Positions 46,046-54,715 of a stretch of DNA of 64,000 nt are shown one piece after another. The notes under the pieces are model-generated. The model did not search any database, had not been told where the DNA came from, and saw nothing but the letters and a program-made list of their open reading frames with translations. A program made the position numbers and the translations under genes. Source of the stretch: Kribbella sp. NBC_01245 (GTDB taxonomy: Bacteria > Actinomycetota > Actinomycetes > Propionibacteriales > Kribbellaceae); NCBI RefSeq assembly GCF_036226525.1, contig NZ_CP108487.1:3596001-3660000 (forward strand). The letters are read 5' to 3'. Numbering within the stretch: position 1 is the first letter of the stretch; each line of letters starts with the position of its first letter.

Positions 46046-46075
46046 ATTCCACTATTGCCTTCCAGATAGTGGAAT
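46046..46075. promoter_or_regulatory. perfect inverted repeat ATTCCACTAT-N10-ATAGTGGAAT, candidate IclR operator
   Basis: Two perfectly complementary 10-base arms are separated by 10 bases. They lie 108 bp upstream of the IclR start and 44 bp upstream of the LivG start. IclR-family sites are often palindromes containing TGGAA/TTCCA, which are present here. The surrounding bases are locally AT-rich, as in promoters. Binding is inferred. Confidence 0.7.
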
Positions 46076-46118
46076 CGTACGCTCATCGAAACTTCCCCGA
46101 CGTCGAGAGGTGCAGCCA

Positions 46119-46970
46119 GTGCTCACTCGGGCCTACCTCCATCAGCTCAACAGCAGCAACGTCCAGTCCGGACAGCCGCTGCTCGAGGTTCGCGACATCT
46201 CGCTGCGGTTCGGCGGGGTGCACGCGCTGGCCGACGTTGGCTTCACCGTCACCCAGGGCAACGTCCACGCGGTGATAGGGCCGAACGGTGCCGGCAAGTC
46301 CAGCCTGCTGAACTGCATCTCCGGCCTCTACCGCCCGCAGCGGGGCGAGGTCGTCCTGCACAGCATCGGCAGCGGCGGCAACCAGGAGCAGCGCGACCTG
46401 ACCGGCCTGCCGCCGCACCGGATCGCCCGGCTGGGCGTCGCCCGGTCGTTCCAGAACATCGAGCTGTTCTCCCACCTCACGGTGCTGGAGAACCTGATGC
46501 TCGGCCGGCACGTGCACATGCGGCACCGACTGCTGCCGTCGCTGGTGTGGTTCGGCCCCGCCCGCCGGCAGGAGATCGCGGAGCGGGGACTGGTCGAGGA
46601 GGTCGTCGACCTGCTGCAACTGCAGGCGCACCGGCACCAGCCGGTCGGATCTCTTGCCTACGGCATCCAGAAGCGGGTCGAGCTCGGGCGGGCGCTGTGC
46701 CTGCAGCCGGCGTTGCTGCTGCTCGACGAGCCAATGGCCGGCATGAACGCCGAGGAGAAGGAGGACATGGCCCGCTATGTCCTCGACGTGCACGAGCTCG
46801 CCGGCGTCACCGTCGTCCTGATCGAGCACGACATGAACATCGTGATGGACATCTCGAACCGGGTCACTGTGCTCGACTTCGGGCGGGTCATCGCCGACGG
46901 CACACCGGCGGACGTGAAGGCCGACCAGCGCGTGATCGAGGCCTATCTCGGGGCGGAGGGAGCAGCGTGA
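46119..46970 (+). CDS. HAAT-family ABC transporter ATP-binding protein, LivG type
   Basis: 283 aa from GTG 46119 with GAGAGG 8 bases upstream. Walker A is GPNGAGKSS (about residues 53-61), the signature region is SLAYGIQKRVELGRAL, Walker B is LLLLDEPMAGMN, and the H-loop lies in VVLIEHDM. The C-terminal extension (GTPADVKADQRVIEAYLG) is typical of LivG. It powers uptake through LivH/LivM. The next gene starts at its stop codon. Confidence 0.92.
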   Translation: MLTRAYLHQLNSSNVQSGQPLLEVRDISLRFGGVHALADVGFTVTQGNVHAVIGPNGAGKSSLLNCISGLYRPQRGEVVLHSIGSGGNQEQRDLTGLPPHRIARLGVARSFQNIELFSHLTVLENLMLGRHVHMRHRLLPSLVWFGPARRQEIAERGLVEEVVDLLQLQAHRHQPVGSLAYGIQKRVELGRALCLQPALLLLDEPMAGMNAEEKEDMARYVLDVHELAGVTVVLIEHDMNIVMDISNRVTVLDFGRVIADGTPADVKADQRVIEAYLGAEGAA

Positions 46971-48979
46971 TGACCGACGCACACCCGGAAGCCACGCGGT
47001 CAGAGCCCCGGCCCGTCGAGGTCCCCGAAGCGGCCCGTACGACGTTCCCGCGGCTGCTGGCGGCCCTCGCCGCGGACCGGCCGGAGGCCATCGCCGTACA
47101 GGAGAAGCGCTACGGCATCTGGCAAGGGGTCACCTGGCGGGAGTACGCCGACCGGGTGCGGGACTTCGCTCACGGGCTGGCCGCACTCGGAGTGGACCGC
47201 GGCGACGTGGTCGCGGTGCTCGGGGACAACCGGCCTGAGTGGCTCGTCGCCGAACTCGCCGCGCAGTCGGTCGGCGCCGCCGTGGTCGGGATCTACCCGA
47301 CCAGCATCCGCGAGGAGATCCTGCACGTCCTGACCGTCGCCGACGTACGCGTCGTGGTGGCCGAGGACCAGGAGCAGGTGGACAAGCTGATCCACCTGGC
47401 CGGCGACCTACCGGAACTGAGCACGATCGTGTACTACGACCCGCACGGCCTGGAGAGCTACGACGAGCCTTACCTTCGCGACTTCGTCGCGGTCGAGCAA
47501 CTCGGCCGCGAGTGGGCGGCCGACCATCCGGGCTGGCTCGACGAACGGCTGGACGGAGCCGGTCCCGACGACATCGCGGTCATCTGCACGACCTCCGGTA
47601 CCACGTCGCGACCGAAGCTCGGCGAGCTCAGCCACGCCAACCTGCTGGCGATGGCGGCGCACCTGACCGAGGTGGATCCGGTCGGTCCGAAGGACCGGTA
47701 CGTGTCATTCCTGCCACTGGCCTGGATCGGCGAGCAGATGCTCGGCGTCGCCTGTGCACTCTCGCGGGGACTCACGCTGTCGTTCCCGGAGGATGCCAGC
47801 ACCCAGCGAACGGACCTGCGCGAGATCGGCCCCGACCTCCTGTTCAGCCCGCCGCGGATCTGGGAGTCGATGTTGTCGGAGGTCCAGGTCCGGATCGACG
47901 AAGCCGGCCGGCTGAAGCGGCGGGTGTTCGGCTGGGGCTACCGAATCGGTGACCGGGTGGCCGGGTTGCGCGTCCAGGGTAAGCGGCCGGCGGTTCTGCT
48001 GCGAGTCGGTCACCGGCTCGCCGACTGGGTCGCGCTGCGACCGGTGCGCGACCAGCTCGGCCTGGCCCGGATCCGTCGCTGCTACACCGGCGGCGCACCG
48101 CTCGGTCCCGACGTGTTCCGCTTCTTCCACGCGATCGGCGTCAACCTCAAGCAGATCTACGGCCAGACCGAGATCTGTGGCATCGCCATCGTGCACCGCG
48201 ATGACGACATCAAGTTCAACACCGTCGGTGTTCCACTGCCGGGCACTGAGGTCCGGATCTCCGCCGATGGCGAGATCCTGCTGCGATCGGCGTCGGTCTT
48301 CCACGGCTACCACGGCAACCCCACCGCGACCGCCGGCACCGTCGACGCCGAGGGCTGGCTGCACACCGGTGACGCCGGCTACCTGGACGACGACGGCCAT
48401 CTGGTCGTCATTGACCGGGCCCAGGACGTTATGACGACGCCGGACGGCGCCCAGTACTCCTGCGCGTTCATCGAGAACAAGCTGAAGTTCTCGCCGTACG
48501 TCGATGAGGCCGTGGTCTTCGGGGGCAGCAGTGGAGGCATCACCGCACTGGTCGTCATCGAGCCGAAGACCGCCGGCTCGTGGGCCGAGCACGAGCACCT
48601 CAGCTACACGACCTACACCGACCTGGCCCAGAAGCCCGAGGTGTACGACCTGCTCGCCGAGGAGGTCGACCGCGCCAACGCCGATCTGCCGGACGCCATC
48701 AGGGTCACAAGGTTCGTTCTGCTGCACAAGCAACTCGACCCCGACGACGACGAGATAACCCGCACCCGCAAGGTCCGCCGCAACGTCGTCAACGACCGGT
48801 ACGCCGACATCATCGCCGCACTCGACACCGGCGAGCCGTCAGTCACCATCCACAGCCAGGTGACCTATCAGGACGGCACCTTGGCGGACCGGGAGATCGC
48901 GCTGCGCATCTTCGACCTGCGGGGCTACACCGTACCGGCCGGCCTCGGCCGCCGGCCGATCTGGAGCGGCCGCCGATGA
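46970..48979 (+). CDS. long-chain acyl-CoA synthetase, FadD15 type
   Basis: 669-aa AMP-forming ligase. Motifs are intact: A3 CTTSGTTSRPKLGELSH, A5-like YGQTEICGIA, A7 LHTGDAGYLDDDGHL, A8 VVIDRAQDV, and a basic C-terminal RTRKVRRNVV carrying the acylation lysine. It activates fatty or aromatic acids with ATP and CoA. The ATG at 46970 overlaps the LivG stop (a GTG one codon earlier is possible). Its stop overlaps LivH by ATGA. Placement inside the importer operon implies it traps the imported acid as a CoA ester. Confidence 0.9.
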   Translation: MTDAHPEATRSEPRPVEVPEAARTTFPRLLAALAADRPEAIAVQEKRYGIWQGVTWREYADRVRDFAHGLAALGVDRGDVVAVLGDNRPEWLVAELAAQSVGAAVVGIYPTSIREEILHVLTVADVRVVVAEDQEQVDKLIHLAGDLPELSTIVYYDPHGLESYDEPYLRDFVAVEQLGREWAADHPGWLDERLDGAGPDDIAVICTTSGTTSRPKLGELSHANLLAMAAHLTEVDPVGPKDRYVSFLPLAWIGEQMLGVACALSRGLTLSFPEDASTQRTDLREIGPDLLFSPPRIWESMLSEVQVRIDEAGRLKRRVFGWGYRIGDRVAGLRVQGKRPAVLLRVGHRLADWVALRPVRDQLGLARIRRCYTGGAPLGPDVFRFFHAIGVNLKQIYGQTEICGIAIVHRDDDIKFNTVGVPLPGTEVRISADGEILLRSASVFHGYHGNPTATAGTVDAEGWLHTGDAGYLDDDGHLVVIDRAQDVMTTPDGAQYSCAFIENKLKFSPYVDEAVVFGGSSGGITALVVIEPKTAGSWAEHEHLSYTTYTDLAQKPEVYDLLAEEVDRANADLPDAIRVTRFVLLHKQLDPDDDEITRTRKVRRNVVNDRYADIIAALDTGEPSVTIHSQVTYQDGTLADREIALRIFDLRGYTVPAGLGRRPIWSGRR

Positions 48980-49848
48980 GCAACCTCTTCAACCTCACCG
49001 TCTACGGCCTGGCCGACGGCGCGATCCTGGCGCTGGCCGCACTCGGCTTCGTGCTGATCTACAAGGCCACCTCGGTGATCAACTTCGCCCAGGGCGAGTT
49101 CCTGCTGGTCGGCGCATACACCGTCTACGCGGTGTTCGTGCTGATGGGCCTGCCGGTGGTCGCGGCGGTCGTGGTCGGCCTCGGGATCGCCGTGCTCCTC
49201 GGGATCGGAATCGAACGCTTCGTGTTGCGACCGCTGGTCGGCGAGAGCGCGATCAGCGTGATCATGGTGACCATCGGTCTCGCGGCGGTGCTGCGCGCGG
49301 TGGTGCAGATGTTCTTCGGGACCGCGGTGCGCGAGCAGCCGGCGATCCTGCCGCGGGGGTCAGTGCGGATCCTCGGTGCGCTGGTGCCGCTGGATCGGCT
49401 GCTCGTCATCATGATCGCGGCGGTGGTCCTGACCGGGTTCACTGTGTTCTTCCGCCGGTCCCGGCACGGGATCGCGATGCGGGCGGTGGCTGACGACCAG
49501 CAGGCCGCGCTCACCGTCGGCATCTCCGTACGGCGGGTGTTCGCGATGGCGTGGGCGCTCGCCGCGGCCAGCGCGCTGGTCGCCGGCGTACTGCTCGCAG
49601 ACATCTCCGCCGTCGAGCAGAACATCGCCGCCTTCGGCCTGATCGTCTTCCCGGTGGTGATCCTCGGCGGGCTCGACTCGGTGCCCGGCACGATCGTCGG
49701 CGGACTCACCATCGGCCTGCTGAAGGTGTACGTCTCCGGCTACGCCGATCCGGGTCTCGCCGAGGTCGTGCCATACCTCGTGCTCGTCGCGATCCTGATG
49801 GTCCGGCCCTACGGGCTGTTCGGCGAGACACGTATCGAGAGGGTCTGA
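48976..49848 (+). CDS. HAAT-family ABC transporter permease, LivH type
   Basis: 290-aa permease with about eight hydrophobic segments. Family motifs are GLADGAILALAALGFVLIYK, NFAQGEFLLVGAY and GISVRRVFAMAWALAAASA. The ATG overlaps the FadD15 stop (ATGA). It forms the channel with LivM. Confidence 0.93.
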   Translation: MSNLFNLTVYGLADGAILALAALGFVLIYKATSVINFAQGEFLLVGAYTVYAVFVLMGLPVVAAVVVGLGIAVLLGIGIERFVLRPLVGESAISVIMVTIGLAAVLRAVVQMFFGTAVREQPAILPRGSVRILGALVPLDRLLVIMIAAVVLTGFTVFFRRSRHGIAMRAVADDQQAALTVGISVRRVFAMAWALAAASALVAGVLLADISAVEQNIAAFGLIVFPVVILGGLDSVPGTIVGGLTIGLLKVYVSGYADPGLAEVVPYLVLVAILMVRPYGLFGETRIERV

Positions 49849-49849
49849 T

Positions 49850-50914
49850 GTGAGTACTGTCACCGCCACCGGGATCCATCACCGCAGCTACCGCGGCGAG
49901 CTCGCACTCCGGCACACCAGAGCCGAGTACGCCCGCCTGGCACTCGTCGTCCTGCTCCTGGTCGCGCTCCCCTACATGCTGAACATCTACTGGCTGGGCA
50001 TCGTCAACACGATCCTGATCGCGGTCATCGGTGCGGTCGGGCTGAACATCCTTGTCGGCTTCACCGGGCAGATCTCACTCGGCCAGGGCGGGTTCCTCGC
50101 CGTCGGCGCGTTCACCTCGGCGATCCTGCACGAACGGGCCGGGCTGCCGGTCCCGCTGTCGGTGTTCGCCGCGGTGCTGACGACCGCCACGGTCGGTGCG
50201 TTCTTCGGCCTGCCGGCGCTGCGGCTCAAGGGGCTGTATCTCGCCATCGCCACCCTGGCCAGCCAGGAGATCATCGTGTTCACCGTCAAGCGCTGGTCCT
50301 GGCTGACCGAGGGCCAGGGCTTCCTCGACGTGTCCCGGCTCGAGATCTTCGGCTGGCGGATCGAGCGCACGATGTTCGAAGTCCAGTGGTACTGGATCCT
50401 GCTGGTGATCGCCGCCGTCGCGGTCGTTGCCGCGCGCAACCTGTTCCGCACCGGGCTCGGCCGGTCGTTCATGGCGGTGCGCGACCAGGACATCGCGGCC
50501 GCCGCGATTGGCGTCAACGTGACCCGCACCAAGGTCACCGCCTTCGCGGTGTCCAGCGGCTTCGTCGGGCTCGCCGGCGCCCTCACCGCGCACTACACCG
50601 AGACGGTCACCTGGGAGCGCTTCACGCTCGACGTGTCGGTGCTGTACCTGGCGATGATCATCGTCGGCGGCCTGGGCTCGATCGCCGGCGCGGTCTACGG
50701 TGCGGCGTTCCTGATCCTGCTGCCCGTCCTGATCTCCGAGCTGAGCGAGGCGGTCGAACCGGCGTTCCCCTTCCTGTCCACGCAGCTCCCGGCGATCCGG
50801 AACGCGGTGTTCGGCCTGGTCATCCTGCTCTTCCTGATCTTCGAACCTCGCGGCCTGGCTCGCGTCTGGCAGCGAATGAAGGACTACGTGCGGTTCTGGC
50901 CCTTCCGGTACTGA
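49850..50914 (+). CDS. HAAT-family ABC transporter permease, LivM type
   Basis: 354-aa permease. Motifs are GLNILVGFTGQISLGQGGF, LRLKGLYLAIATLASQEI, AIGVNVTRTKVTAFAVSSG and the terminal FLIFEPRGLARVW. The GTG start at 49850 lies 1 bp after the LivH stop, with GAGAGGG upstream. An ATG at 49848 is out of frame. Confidence 0.93.
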   Translation: MSTVTATGIHHRSYRGELALRHTRAEYARLALVVLLLVALPYMLNIYWLGIVNTILIAVIGAVGLNILVGFTGQISLGQGGFLAVGAFTSAILHERAGLPVPLSVFAAVLTTATVGAFFGLPALRLKGLYLAIATLASQEIIVFTVKRWSWLTEGQGFLDVSRLEIFGWRIERTMFEVQWYWILLVIAAVAVVAARNLFRTGLGRSFMAVRDQDIAAAAIGVNVTRTKVTAFAVSSGFVGLAGALTAHYTETVTWERFTLDVSVLYLAMIIVGGLGSIAGAVYGAAFLILLPVLISELSEAVEPAFPFLSTQLPAIRNAVFGLVILLFLIFEPRGLARVWQRMKDYVRFWPFRY

Positions 50915-50956
50915 ACCAACTGACTTGTTCGACCCACTGCAATCGGAGGAACGGCA

Positions 50957-52156
50957 ATGAAGCGACTCAGCGCGATCGCGGCACTCTCGACGGCCGCCTT
51001 GCTCGGCCTGTCGGCGTGCGGGGGCGGCGCGGCGACAGGCGGCGGCGACACCGAAGGCCCGATCAAGATCGGCGTCATCGCCGACCGGTCGGGCGCCACC
51101 GCCGACGTCGGCACGCCGTACAACGAGGGCATGCTCGGCTACGTCGAATGGCGCAACGCCAAGGGCGGCATCGAGGGACGCAACATCGAGGCCATGTCGA
51201 ACGACTACGCCTACCTGGTGCCCAAGGCCGAGGAGCTCTACAAGAAGTACATCGCCGAGGGCGCGGTCGCGATCCAGGGCTGGGGAACGGGCGACTCCGA
51301 GGCACTGCGCAAGAAGGTCGCCGCCGACGAACTGCCGTTCATGTCCGCGTCGTACGCCGAGGTGCTCACCGACGTCGCGGAGTCGCCGTACAACTTCGTC
51401 GTCGCACCGACGTACTCCGACCAGATGCGGGTCGCGCTGGACTGGATCGCCCAGGACAGCGGCGGGCAACGCACCCAGGTCGCGGTGTTCCACCACGACT
51501 CGCCCTTCGGCACCGCACCGGTCGCCGACGGGCAGAAGTGGCTCGTCGAGAAGGGCTACGACCTCGGCTACAAGTCGTTCGCGATGCCGAAGACCCCGAA
51601 CTTCGTGGGTCTGCTGTCACAGGCACGGTCCCTCGGCGCGAAGTACATCGTGATCCAGAACGTCTCGAGTCCGGCCGCCCAGGTGGCCAAGGACATCAAG
51701 GCGCAGAACCTCGACATGAAGATCGTCTGCCTCAACTGGTGCTCCGACGAACTGTTCATCAAGACCGCGACACCGGCCGTTGCCGAGGGCCACATCATGA
51801 TCCAGCCGTTCGCACCGCCGACCACGGCGAAGCCCGGACACGCCGACATCGAGGAGTTCCTGAAGAGCAAGGGCTCCTCACTGCAGGACAAGGGGCTGCA
51901 CTATGTCCAGGGATGGTGGACGATGGCGGCCATGGCACAGGGCATCGAGAAGGTCCTGAAGGACGGCGACGAGCTCAACGGCCCGAACATCCGCAAGGCG
52001 CTCGAGGGACTGCAGCTCGACACCGGCGGCGTCGTCGGCGGCGGCACCGTGAAGTTCAGTACCGACAGCCACCGCGGGTCGACCGGCACCGGCATCTACC
52101 AGGTCAAGGGTGGCCAACTCACCGAACTCACCGCCAACGCGGCCCCGAAGGAGTAG
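50957..52156 (+). CDS. HAAT substrate-binding lipoprotein (LivK-like)
   Basis: 399-aa Peripla_BP_6 type binding protein with lipobox LSAC (about residue 21). The mature start PIKIGVIADRSGATADVG and the bilobal pattern are typical. In actinomycetes this family binds branched amino acids, but also aromatic acids, short amides or steroid side-chain acids. Neighbouring CoA ligases favour a carboxylic acid ligand here. AATCGGAGGA precedes the ATG. Confidence 0.92.
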   Translation: MKRLSAIAALSTAALLGLSACGGGAATGGGDTEGPIKIGVIADRSGATADVGTPYNEGMLGYVEWRNAKGGIEGRNIEAMSNDYAYLVPKAEELYKKYIAEGAVAIQGWGTGDSEALRKKVAADELPFMSASYAEVLTDVAESPYNFVVAPTYSDQMRVALDWIAQDSGGQRTQVAVFHHDSPFGTAPVADGQKWLVEKGYDLGYKSFAMPKTPNFVGLLSQARSLGAKYIVIQNVSSPAAQVAKDIKAQNLDMKIVCLNWCSDELFIKTATPAVAEGHIMIQPFAPPTTAKPGHADIEEFLKSKGSSLQDKGLHYVQGWWTMAAMAQGIEKVLKDGDELNGPNIRKALEGLQLDTGGVVGGGTVKFSTDSHRGSTGTGIYQVKGGQLTELTANAAPKE

Positions 52157-52158
52157 CG

Positions 52159-53004
52159 ATGGCCGTCGAGACCAGTGCGGGAGCGGGCAGTTCGCCGGCC
52201 TCCTCACCCGGAGCGACGCTGCTGGCTCTCAACAACGTCGAGGTCATCTACGACGAGGTCATCCTGGTGCTGCGCGGCCTGTCCCTGGAGGTACCGGAGG
52301 GGAAGATCGTCGCCCTCCTCGGCTCCAACGGTGCCGGGAAGTCGACGACCCTGAAGGCGATCTCCGGCCTGCTGCCCACCGAGCACGGCGAGATCACCGA
52401 CGGCCGGATCAACTTCGGCGGCACGGACATCACCCGCATCGACGCCGCCGAACGGGTCCGCCGTGGACTCTCGCTATGCATGGAGGGCCGGCACGTCTTC
52501 GAGCACCTGAGCGTGCACGAGAACCTGGTCGCCGGTTCCTATTCCCGGGGCCGGGCCTCGACCGAGGACCTCGACCTGGTCTACGGCTACTTCCCGAAAC
52601 TCGCCGACATGCGCACAAGGGTAGCGGGATATCTGTCCGGCGGTGAGCAGCAGATGCTCGCGATCGGCCGTGCGCTGATGTCCAGGCCGCGGCTGCTGAT
52701 GCTCGACGAGCCGTCACTCGGTCTCGCGCCTCTGCTGGTGCAGGAGATCTTCGGCTACATCGCCCGGCTGAACGCCGACACCGGGCTCACCGTCCTCGTC
52801 GTCGAGCAGAACGCCCGGCGCGCACTCGAGGTCGCTCACCACGGCTACATCATGGAGCAGGGCCGCATCGTGCTGGAGGGAACGGCAACCGAACTGCGGG
52901 ACAACCCGGACGTCAAGGAGTTCTACCTCGGTCTCGGCGAGGAAGGCAGCCGCAAGAGCTACCGCGATGTCAAGCACTACAAACGCCGGAAGCGGTGGCT
53001 ATGA
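52159..53004 (+). CDS. HAAT-family ABC transporter ATP-binding protein, LivF type
   Basis: 281 aa. Walker A is GSNGAGKST, signature YLSGGEQQMLAIGRAL, Walker B LLMLDEPSLGLAP, and the H-loop equivalent VVEQNARRALE. GAAGGAG precedes the ATG. A basic C-terminal tail (SYRDVKHYKRRKRWL) extends beyond typical LivF, and such tails are seen in cluster-type LivF proteins linked to CoA ligases. It completes the five-component importer. Confidence 0.92.
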   Translation: MAVETSAGAGSSPASSPGATLLALNNVEVIYDEVILVLRGLSLEVPEGKIVALLGSNGAGKSTTLKAISGLLPTEHGEITDGRINFGGTDITRIDAAERVRRGLSLCMEGRHVFEHLSVHENLVAGSYSRGRASTEDLDLVYGYFPKLADMRTRVAGYLSGGEQQMLAIGRALMSRPRLLMLDEPSLGLAPLLVQEIFGYIARLNADTGLTVLVVEQNARRALEVAHHGYIMEQGRIVLEGTATELRDNPDVKEFYLGLGEEGSRKSYRDVKHYKRRKRWL

Positions 53005-54215
53005 CGGAGGCGACCATGCCCGAAAGCACAACACACCCGCTCGACGACCGCGTCGTGGCCATGGTCCGGGAGGCTGCGTCCCGGGTCACGGTGTTCGCCG
53101 ACCGCCTGCGAGCGGCCGGCCTCTCGCCCGACGACATCCGCGGCGTCGGTGATCTCGACGCGTTGCCGATCCTCACGAAGGACGAGGTCCTGGCCATGCA
53201 GCGGGAGCAGCCGCCTTACGGTGGCCTGCTCGCCGCCGACGCGACCGTGCGGCGGGCATTCCAGTCCCCCGGACCGATCTACGAGCCACAACTGGACGGG
53301 GCCGATCCGTGGCGCTGGCGTGAGGCGCTGGCCGCGGCAGGGTTCGCCTCGGCGGACATGCTGCTGAACTGCTTCGGCTATCACCTCTCCCCCGCCGGCG
53401 CGATGTTCGAGGAAGCAGCACTCGCGGCAGGCTGCACCGTCGTACCCGGTGGTGTCGGCAACCTCGACCTGCAAGCGCAGGCCATCGCCGACCTGGGCGT
53501 CACGGCGTACACCGGGCTGCCGAGCTACCTCAAGGCACTGATCGAGCGGTACGACGAGTCCGGGCTGGACCCCGCTCGCTGGCGACTGGACAAGGCAATC
53601 GTCACCGCGGAACCGCTACCCGACTCGCTGCGCGCGTTGCTCACCGAGCGGGTACCGGTCGTCCGGATGGCCTACGGTACCGCCGAGACCGGGCTGCTCG
53701 GCTACGAGACGGAACCGGCCGGCGGGCTCGTCGTACCCAACGACGTACTCGTTCAGGTTTGCGACCTCGACACCGGCAGATCCCTCGCCGCCGGTGAGGG
53801 CCAGATCGTCGTGACGCTGCTCAGGCCGGACTATCCGCTGGTCCGGTTCGGCACCGGCGACCTCTCGGCCTGGCAGCCAGGCCCCGTGCCCGGCGACAGG
53901 CCCCGGCTGGCCGGGGTGCTCGGCCGCGTCGGCGCCGCGGTGAAGGTCCGCGGGATGTTCCTGCACCCACGCCAGATCGAGGCCGTGATGCGCGACCTGC
54001 GCGGCGTCACGTCGTACCGGTTCGTCGTCGACCGCGTCGAGCACCGCGACGAGCTCCGCTGCGAGGTGGTACCGGCAGCCGAAGCCACGGCTGAACGAGT
54101 GGCCGCCGCGGTGCGGGACCGGATCCGATCCGGCCTGCGCTTCGCGGCGCGCGTCGAGGTCGTCGCCGACCTGAGCGAAGGACCACTGCTGGTCGACGTC
54201 CGCACTTGGGACTGA
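53001..54215 (+). CDS. PaaK-like AMP-binding enzyme with altered core motifs
   Basis: 404 aa, related to phenylacetate-CoA ligase: the N-terminal LDALPILTKDEVLAMQRE, the central LNCFGYHLSPAGAMFEEAA, YGTAETGLLGYE, and VRFGTGDLS. The usual SSGTTGxPT phosphate loop reads QSPGPIYEPQ. The C-terminal EGKxxRV lysine motif is changed to EGPLLVDVRTWD. Catalysis may differ or be lost. ATG 53001 overlaps the LivF stop (ATGA); ATG 53016 has a better GGAGG and is an equal candidate. It is the last gene of the importer operon. Confidence 0.8.
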   Translation: MTEATMPESTTHPLDDRVVAMVREAASRVTVFADRLRAAGLSPDDIRGVGDLDALPILTKDEVLAMQREQPPYGGLLAADATVRRAFQSPGPIYEPQLDGADPWRWREALAAAGFASADMLLNCFGYHLSPAGAMFEEAALAAGCTVVPGGVGNLDLQAQAIADLGVTAYTGLPSYLKALIERYDESGLDPARWRLDKAIVTAEPLPDSLRALLTERVPVVRMAYGTAETGLLGYETEPAGGLVVPNDVLVQVCDLDTGRSLAAGEGQIVVTLLRPDYPLVRFGTGDLSAWQPGPVPGDRPRLAGVLGRVGAAVKVRGMFLHPRQIEAVMRDLRGVTSYRFVVDRVEHRDELRCEVVPAAEATAERVAAAVRDRIRSGLRFAARVEVVADLSEGPLLVDVRTWD

Positions 54216-54239
54216 CCGACCGCGGGCAAGGCAGGAGAC

Positions 54240-54715
54240 ATCAAGAGACGGATCGCAATCATCGCCGCGGCCATGGCGCTGCTGGTCGTCGGTGCCGGCC
54301 AGGCCATGGGACAAGACGCTGCCCGCCGGATCCGACCCAGCGAAGGTGCGGGTCGGCGTTGACGGGCGCGACATCACGGCCGCCTTCGCCGTACGCCCGG
54401 ACGGGCGGTTCGCCGGGCTCGTCACCGGTCTGCGGGTGGGCGCCAGCACAGTGACCGCACGTGGCCCGGGAGGAGCGGTCCGGCTCACCGTCACCAACCA
54501 CCCGGTCGGTGGCCCGGTGTTCGCCGGCCCGCAGGTGCAGCCCTGGTTCTGTGCCACCGAGCAGAACGGCCTCGGCCCCCCTCAGGACGCGCAGTGCAAC
54601 GCCGGGCCGCGGTACGACCTGTTCTACCGGTCCTCGCTCACCGGCCTATTCCGCTCCTACGACCCGGCGAATCCCCCGATCGACCTCGCCTACACCACTA
54701 CCTGGCCGTCACGGT
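54240..54715 (+). pseudogene. DUF6351 gene remnant, internally deleted and 3'-truncated
   Basis: A ribosome binding site (CAGGAGA) is followed by ATC where ATG is expected (54240), then a signal-like KRRIAIIAAAMALLVVGAG. The frame then shifts, and reading resumes as PAGSDPAKVRVGVDGRDITA through LTVTNHPVGGPVFAGPQVQP, closely matching residues 50-150 of the intact paralogue at 36.1-38.3 kb. It ends at 54715 where sequence of the convergent surface-protein gene begins. About 85 percent of the gene is missing. Confidence 0.8.
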
